Part shown: one piece after another, positions 58,850-64,000 of the stretch | How the letters are laid out: each line of letters opens with the position of its first letter | How positions within the stretch are numbered: the first letter of the stretch is position 1 | NCBI GenBank assembly: GCA_026873275.1 | Contig: JANTUC010000001.1 | Span: forward strand, 682,001 to 746,000 | DNA: 64,000 bases | From: Pseudopithomyces maydicus | Lineage: Eukaryota; Ascomycota; Dothideomycetes; Pleosporales; Didymosphaeriaceae | Direction of reading: 5' to 3' | Program-made: the position numbers and the translations under genes | The notes under the pieces: generated by a model | The model's database searches: none | The model's input: the letters and a program-made list of their open reading frames with translations, nothing else | What the model was told of the DNA's origin: nothing

Positions 58850-61700
58850 TATAATTTATTAATAATATTTATTTAGAAATAAAAAATAGTCTAACTTTAA
58901 TATAATTTAATTTCTTATATTTCTTCTTTTATATATAAAGATTTTTTATAAGTAAGTATACTTTATCCCCCTTTTTTAATTAAGGTGCCGTTTTTTATTT
59001 CTTATTAATATAGGAAATTATCTATTATTAAGACTTCTTAAGGTTTTCTTATAATTCTTTATATATTTATTTTATAATTTCTGCAGTTTTCTCTGCTTCT
59101 ATTATATTAATAACTATTAGTAAAATTTAATTAAAGAGATATAGATATTTTCTATAGTTTATATAATATAGTGTAATTCTTATTATTACTAATTCTTTAT
59201 TATTATATACTATCTATACTAAAGGTAATAATAAAACTTAATTATCTTTCTTCTTATTATAGTAGATGCGTAGGTATATTTTTATAGTCTAATTAGTATA
59301 TTCTGTTTATCCGTCTATTTATAAATAATAAGCTATTAATAGCTTTTATTTTATTTTAATAAGTGCTATAAGTATTATTTAGTAATTTAATATAAAGAGT
59401 TTATCTCTGTTGCTAATAATCGTCTTTAGTATACTATAGTATCTTATAAATTTATTAAGTATAAAATATTCTAGCTAGTCTGCAGTATATTCCTTTTTAT
59501 AAAATATTATTTTAGCGTACTTTATAAATTTATCTATAATAACTAATATTGCGTTATACTTAACTTCTATAGCTAGGTCTGTAGATCCTAAGAGTCTAAT
59601 AATAAAATCTATAGTAATATCTTCCTATAATACTATAGGTATTTTAATAGCTTATATTTCTCTATATTTTAAATATATTATATACTTATTCTTCTAATAG
59701 TCTATATACTTTTTAATATAGTTTATTATAGCTTCCTTAATTCCTTTAAAGTTATAATTCTATTAAATTAGTTCTATTATTTTACTAATTCTGGGATATC
59801 TATAAAAAGGGTTATTATAATATTATTATATCACTTCCTTTTATTATTCTTTTAGTACATCTTTAATAATTATTATTAATTAATTAAGTTCTACTATAGG
59901 TCTTAGCGATCTATCTTTATTTTCCTTAAGAATTATTAAGTATATCTTAACCTTATCTTTTATAAGATTTTTTCTTTTATTTAAAGTATCTACTTATCCA
60001 TTTTCTTTTTCTAGTATATATAAAATCTTAAATTTATATTATTTAAGGGCTTCTAACTATTGCGCTTATCGCAATATTAATTCTTTTATTATTATAAACT
60101 ATAATAGATTCTTATAGTCCGTGAAGATTGTAAGTTTTAAATATTTATATATATAGATTCTCTAGTGCTTAAGTGCTTTAATAATAATATATAATTTTTT
60201 ATTATAGATATTATAGCGTGTTTCTGCGTTAATAAACTTATATAAATAGTAAGTAATAGGATACTATTATCTATCTTTTTTACTTTATATATACTCTAAT
60301 AGCTAAATTACTTATATTAATTTTTATACGTAGTAATTCGTTGCTTTAGAAGGTAACTAGGACTAGTATATTAATACTTACTTATACTAGCTATTTAAAA
60401 GCTTAATTATATTATTCTATCTACTTAAATATTATATTCTTCTTAGTTAGCGCTGTTAAGGGTATAGTAATTTTAAAGTAATTTTTAATAAACTGTCTAT
60501 TAAATCTATAAAACCCTAGAAATTTTTATATATCTTCTATAGTTTTCGGAATTAGCTATACTTATATAGTTTTAATCTTTTTTAAGCTTATACTAAAGGC
60601 TTTTATATTAATAATATATCCTAAGAACTCTAGTTCTGTAATATAGAATTTATATTTTTTTAGTTTAATCCTTAAGTATGCTTTCTATAAAGTTTCTAAT
60701 ATAATTTTAATATATTTTATGTGTTCTTACTTATTTTTTAAGTATATAAGAATATTATTTAAGTAGGCAACTATAAAGATATTAAGGTAGTTTTTTAGTG
60801 TATTATTAATTAATTCTTAGAATATTACTAGTATATTAGTTAGTCTAAACAGTATAACTATATACTTAAATAGACTGTATTGCAATCTAAATGCTATCTT
60901 CTATTTTTTACCTTCTTTTATTTTAATAAGGTAGTATTTATTTTTTAAGTTTATAGCTATAAATATCTTAGCTTTTAAAAGTCTATTTTATAATTTTATA
61001 ATATTTAGTAACGGGTATCTATTTTTAATTATAATATTATTAAGTGCTTAGTAATTAATATATAATTATAGTTCTTTATTTTTCTTAAATATAAATATAA
61101 ATAGACTTACTGCGGGTGACTTTAATTTTTATATATATTCTTTATTTAAGTTCTTCTTAATAAAGTCCTTTTTTTATTAGAGTTTTTTTCCTAATTTACT
61201 ATATAATAGTCTAAAGAATAGTATTTTTCCTTTTTCTAAGTTAATTATATAATCTTAAAGTTAGTACTTAAATAAATTTACTTTTCCTTCCTCTTTCTAA
61301 AATAAATAACTCTATTCTTTATATTTATTAGGGATATTATAAGTTATATATTTCTTCTTTTTATATTTTTTAACTTAGTAGTGCTTACTAGCGTCTGCTA
61401 AGATTAATTTTAGTTTATTAACTTTCTATTATAAGTTTAAATTATTAATTATACTCTTATTTACTATTAGCATTATATAATACGCAGGTTCTAATTATAA
61501 TATATATTTATAATTCCTTATTAAAAGCTCTCTCTTTTTTTAATATATCTATAGGTTATGCTTTCGTAGCCAGGAGATACTTAGAATTAAGTTATACTAA
61601 TTTATATTTAAGATATTTAAGATAATCCTCTCTTAGTACTTATAGATTTTAAGTATTATTATAACCTTAAGTTATATACTTAATTATCTTAGTAATTAGT
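58850..61700 (-). pseudogene. D2 pol: RT, RNase H, integrase, minus strand
   Basis: The minus strand reads KEGKKQKIAFRLQYS near 60930-60885 and ILFRLTN near 60860-60840 (the FGLTNAP region of Gypsy RTs), and IFIVAYLNNILIY near 60780-60742, where both Asp residues of YLDD have become Asn. RNase H and integrase follow toward 58850. D1 is collinear. Stops TAA/TAG throughout. Confidence 0.85.
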
Positions 61701-63700
61701 ATCTATTTATAATATAGATAGTTAAAGGGGTTTTTTTAAGTTATTTTTTAAATTTAGCTCTTTAAATAATCTTTTTTAAAATAAAATTCTTTTAGGCTTC
61801 TAAATCTAGTAAAGCTTTAATCTATATTCTTTTATTAAGTATTACTAGTAGCTTAATAAGTAATACTTAGTTAATTACTAGTATATTTAATTCTATTATA
61901 ACTTTATTAAGTCTACTTATTAGCCTAAAAAAAACTACTTACCTTTTTTACCTACTTACTTATATTTAAAGGGTTTACTTACCTCTATTATATTAAACTA
62001 TTTATCTTTACTAAATTTAAATATAGCTTTAGTTCTTATATACTTTTAGTAATTCTTATATAAGTATATCTGCTAATATTCTTATATATATATATTATTA
62101 ATAATAAGTATTATCACTATATTTTCTCCTTTAAGATATTCTAGAAAGTATTATTAAGTTTATTTATCCTAAAGATATATATTATAATTATTAATTAGGT
62201 AGTTAAATTATTCCTATTAGCAGCGAAGCTACTTAAAAAGGAATTAATATTCTTTTTTAGCCCTATAGTAAATAGTATACTAATTATAATTATATAGTTT
62301 CTAGTTAATATATATATATTTAGAATTTTAATAATCTAGTATATAATCCAGTTCGTAGGTTTCTTTCTTATTTTTATAGACTTTTTATTTTAATTATTAT
62401 TAGTACCTTTCTTATCCCCATTTAATATCAGCTTTACTAACGTACTTAAGTTATTAATTATTTAGGTGTAGGACTAATCCTTTAAAAAAATCTATATTTT
62501 ATAATTAAAATTTTTCTTCCTAAGGTTCCGTTTATGTAAGTTTATTAAGGTACTCTATAATATTAATTAGTTTAATTTAAGGATATAGCGTAGGTGCTTA
62601 CGCTTATATAAATTTAAAGTTATTAATAGGTTTTTTATATAGATCCTTATAAAGTTATAAATTATTTAAGTCTAAGTGTTTATTTAGGTCTATATCACTT
62701 ATATTATCTATAATAATCTATTCATCTTTATTATTCTAATTATTAATAATAGTAATTATATTTAACTATTTAATAACCTTATTCTTAGATCTATAGTTCC
62801 TAATAATATAATTTCATTTATTATAATTAAAATAAGTGCGTTACTCCTTTTAATTAAATAGAATCCCTTTTTAAGGTTTACTAAAGGCGCGCTTAAATTT
62901 ATTTAGTTTATTAATATATTTAGAAACTTTACTATATATTTTAATTTTCTTCTTCTTCTTCCTTATTATTATATTATTCAGTTCTATCGGCTGGTAGCTA
63001 TAAGGGTTATTTATAACCTATTATTTAGTAGTAGTTATATAGTAACTGGTTCGTCCGCTTAACTTACTATATATAGATTAAAATTTTCTATAATTTTTAT
63101 ATTCTTAGTATAATTTATGCCATTCTACATTAATCCTAATAGTTTTATTATAAAGTTTTTATATTATATTAATTATAACTTTACTGTATAGGAGTTTTTT
63201 ATATATAAATTTCTTAAATCTTTACTTATACATTTTGCGTAAGAAATTATTATTTTAGTTAGTTTATATAGTATAGTATTTAAACTTTATAGTGTACTTA
63301 GCTACTAAGTGCGTTTATTAAAGGCATTAAATAGCTTTTTTAGCGTAAAACTTCTTATTAATTAAATTAAAAAGTTATTTAATTTAAGTATAGAAGATAC
63401 TATAGTCTTTAATAAGCTAGTTAATATTATCTCTATTTTAGTTTTTTACTAAAAGGTACGCTTTAATATACAGCTAAATTTAGTTAGTTAGTTTGCCTCT
63501 TATATATATAGTAATAAAAATAACTTTATCCTTATCTTCTATATCCTTATTAACATAGTAGAAGTATAGGTTAAGTTAAAATAGCTATATCTTAAGTTTA
63601 TATTAATTACTATTATATAAGTCTAATTTAGTAGTTTTACTATTAGGATTATTAAATAGAGTAAAATTATTAAAGTCGCTTATATTAAGGGTATTTAAGA
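61700..63700 (-). pseudogene. D2 gag region, minus strand
   Basis: Placed by position next to the 5' LTR at 63701 and by collinearity with D1 45687-47722. The conserved block CTGGTTCGTCCGCTTAACTT near 63047 keeps CpG. No zinc knuckle or protease motif can be read safely. AGTATTATTA at 61652-61661 is the empty site of X3. Confidence 0.5.
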
Positions 63701-64000
63701 TATTATAACCACGAGGGTAGCTAATTCTAGAGATTAAAATTAATTCTTAGGTAGGAGTAACTTATAGAGGGAGAAAAGTTATTAACTATATAAGTAAGTT
63801 AATAGAGTAGTTAATATTAGTATTATATATAATACTAAATTAATAAGGGGGCCTGAGTGAATCCAAATAATAGATTAATAAATAGGTTAAATATAAATAT
63901 CTATAAAGGAAACTTAAGTTCTTATATACTTAAGTTACTTAGCTGCTTAGTATTACTAATTATTAAATATATTATATATTTAATTAGTACTTAGTGCCAC
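63701..64000 (-). repeat. D2 5' LTR (right end), cut by the window edge
   Basis: Aligns with 57500-57800. Starts TATTATAACCACGAGGG (TG mutated to TA) and ends at the window border within TTAGTGCCAC. Confidence 0.8.

Larger units (their letters stand above)
57500..64000 (-). mobile_element. D2: element D, minus strand, continues past the window
   Basis: Inserted in B3 at 57499/57500. The left LTR (3' LTR on the minus strand) starts TGTTATAATCATGAGGG at 57500; the right LTR starts TATTATAACCACGAGGG at 63701 and runs off the end at 64000. Between them, on the minus strand: gag (about 63700-61700), pol (about 61700-58850) and a 3' region (58840 to about 57880). It lacks X3 and B2 and so provides their empty sites. 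Confidence 0.85.

Noticed and set aside
1..64000. Mitochondrial or organellar DNA, suggested by the AT richness
   Set aside because: No rRNA, tRNA or respiratory-chain genes; instead nuclear-type LTR retrotransposons and the CpA-depleted, CpG-retaining signature of RIP.

Overview
The window looks like a gene-desert AT block of a filamentous ascomycete (Pezizomycotina). Nearly all of it is very AT-rich, TpA is everywhere, and CpA/TpG are almost absent, while CpG, CpC and CpT survive (for example the repeated GCGCTAGCG words at 21731-21750). This is the pattern left by repeat-induced point mutation (RIP). It destroys reading frames by turning CAA/CAG/TGG codons into stops, which explains why only one short ATG-initiated frame (77 codons) is left in 64 kb. 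I see no intact host gene, rRNA, tRNA or CRISPR array. The species cannot be named from this sequence.

The content is a nest of dead transposons, named here A, B, C, D (Ty3/Gypsy-type LTR elements), X (a poly(A)-tailed non-LTR element of about 1.15 kb) and one Tc1/mariner element. Layout: 1-684, 3' part of X1; 685-2900, unassigned; about 2930-8460, decayed minus-strand sequence with ~100-bp periodic ankyrin-like motifs, split by X2 (5285-6419); 8478-10577, Tc1/mariner element with TIRs and a recognisable DD34E transposase; about 10580-13390, truncated B1; 13391-14085, left piece of D1; 14086-41664, B2 on the minus strand, which has swallowed A (21681-28798, plus strand) and C (32696-40711, minus strand); 41665 to about 47930, rest of D1, itself containing X3 (44501-45676); about 48222-49706, truncated B4; 49707-50071, a scrap of A; 50072-57499, B3 on the plus strand; 57500-64000, D2 on the minus strand, running off the window.

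Insertion boundaries are well supported: A has 168-bp LTRs and a TTTAT duplication; C has 216/217-bp LTRs and a TAGAT duplication; B2 has ~331/336-bp LTRs and ATATT/ATATC at its two ends; X2 and X3 have 11-bp and 10-bp duplications; and the uninterrupted D2 gives the empty site for both X3 and B2. The order is readable: D1 is older than B2 and X3, B2 is older than A and C, and B3 is older than D2. The B and D families were therefore active over overlapping periods.

The points most worth a second look are the X family, the 0.8-4.7 kb tracts between pol and the 3' LTR in all four Gypsy families (some with weak signs of a frame opposite to pol), the decayed repeat gene at 2.9-7.6 kb, and the much less mutated Tc1 copy with a frame-consistent 109-bp intron candidate.
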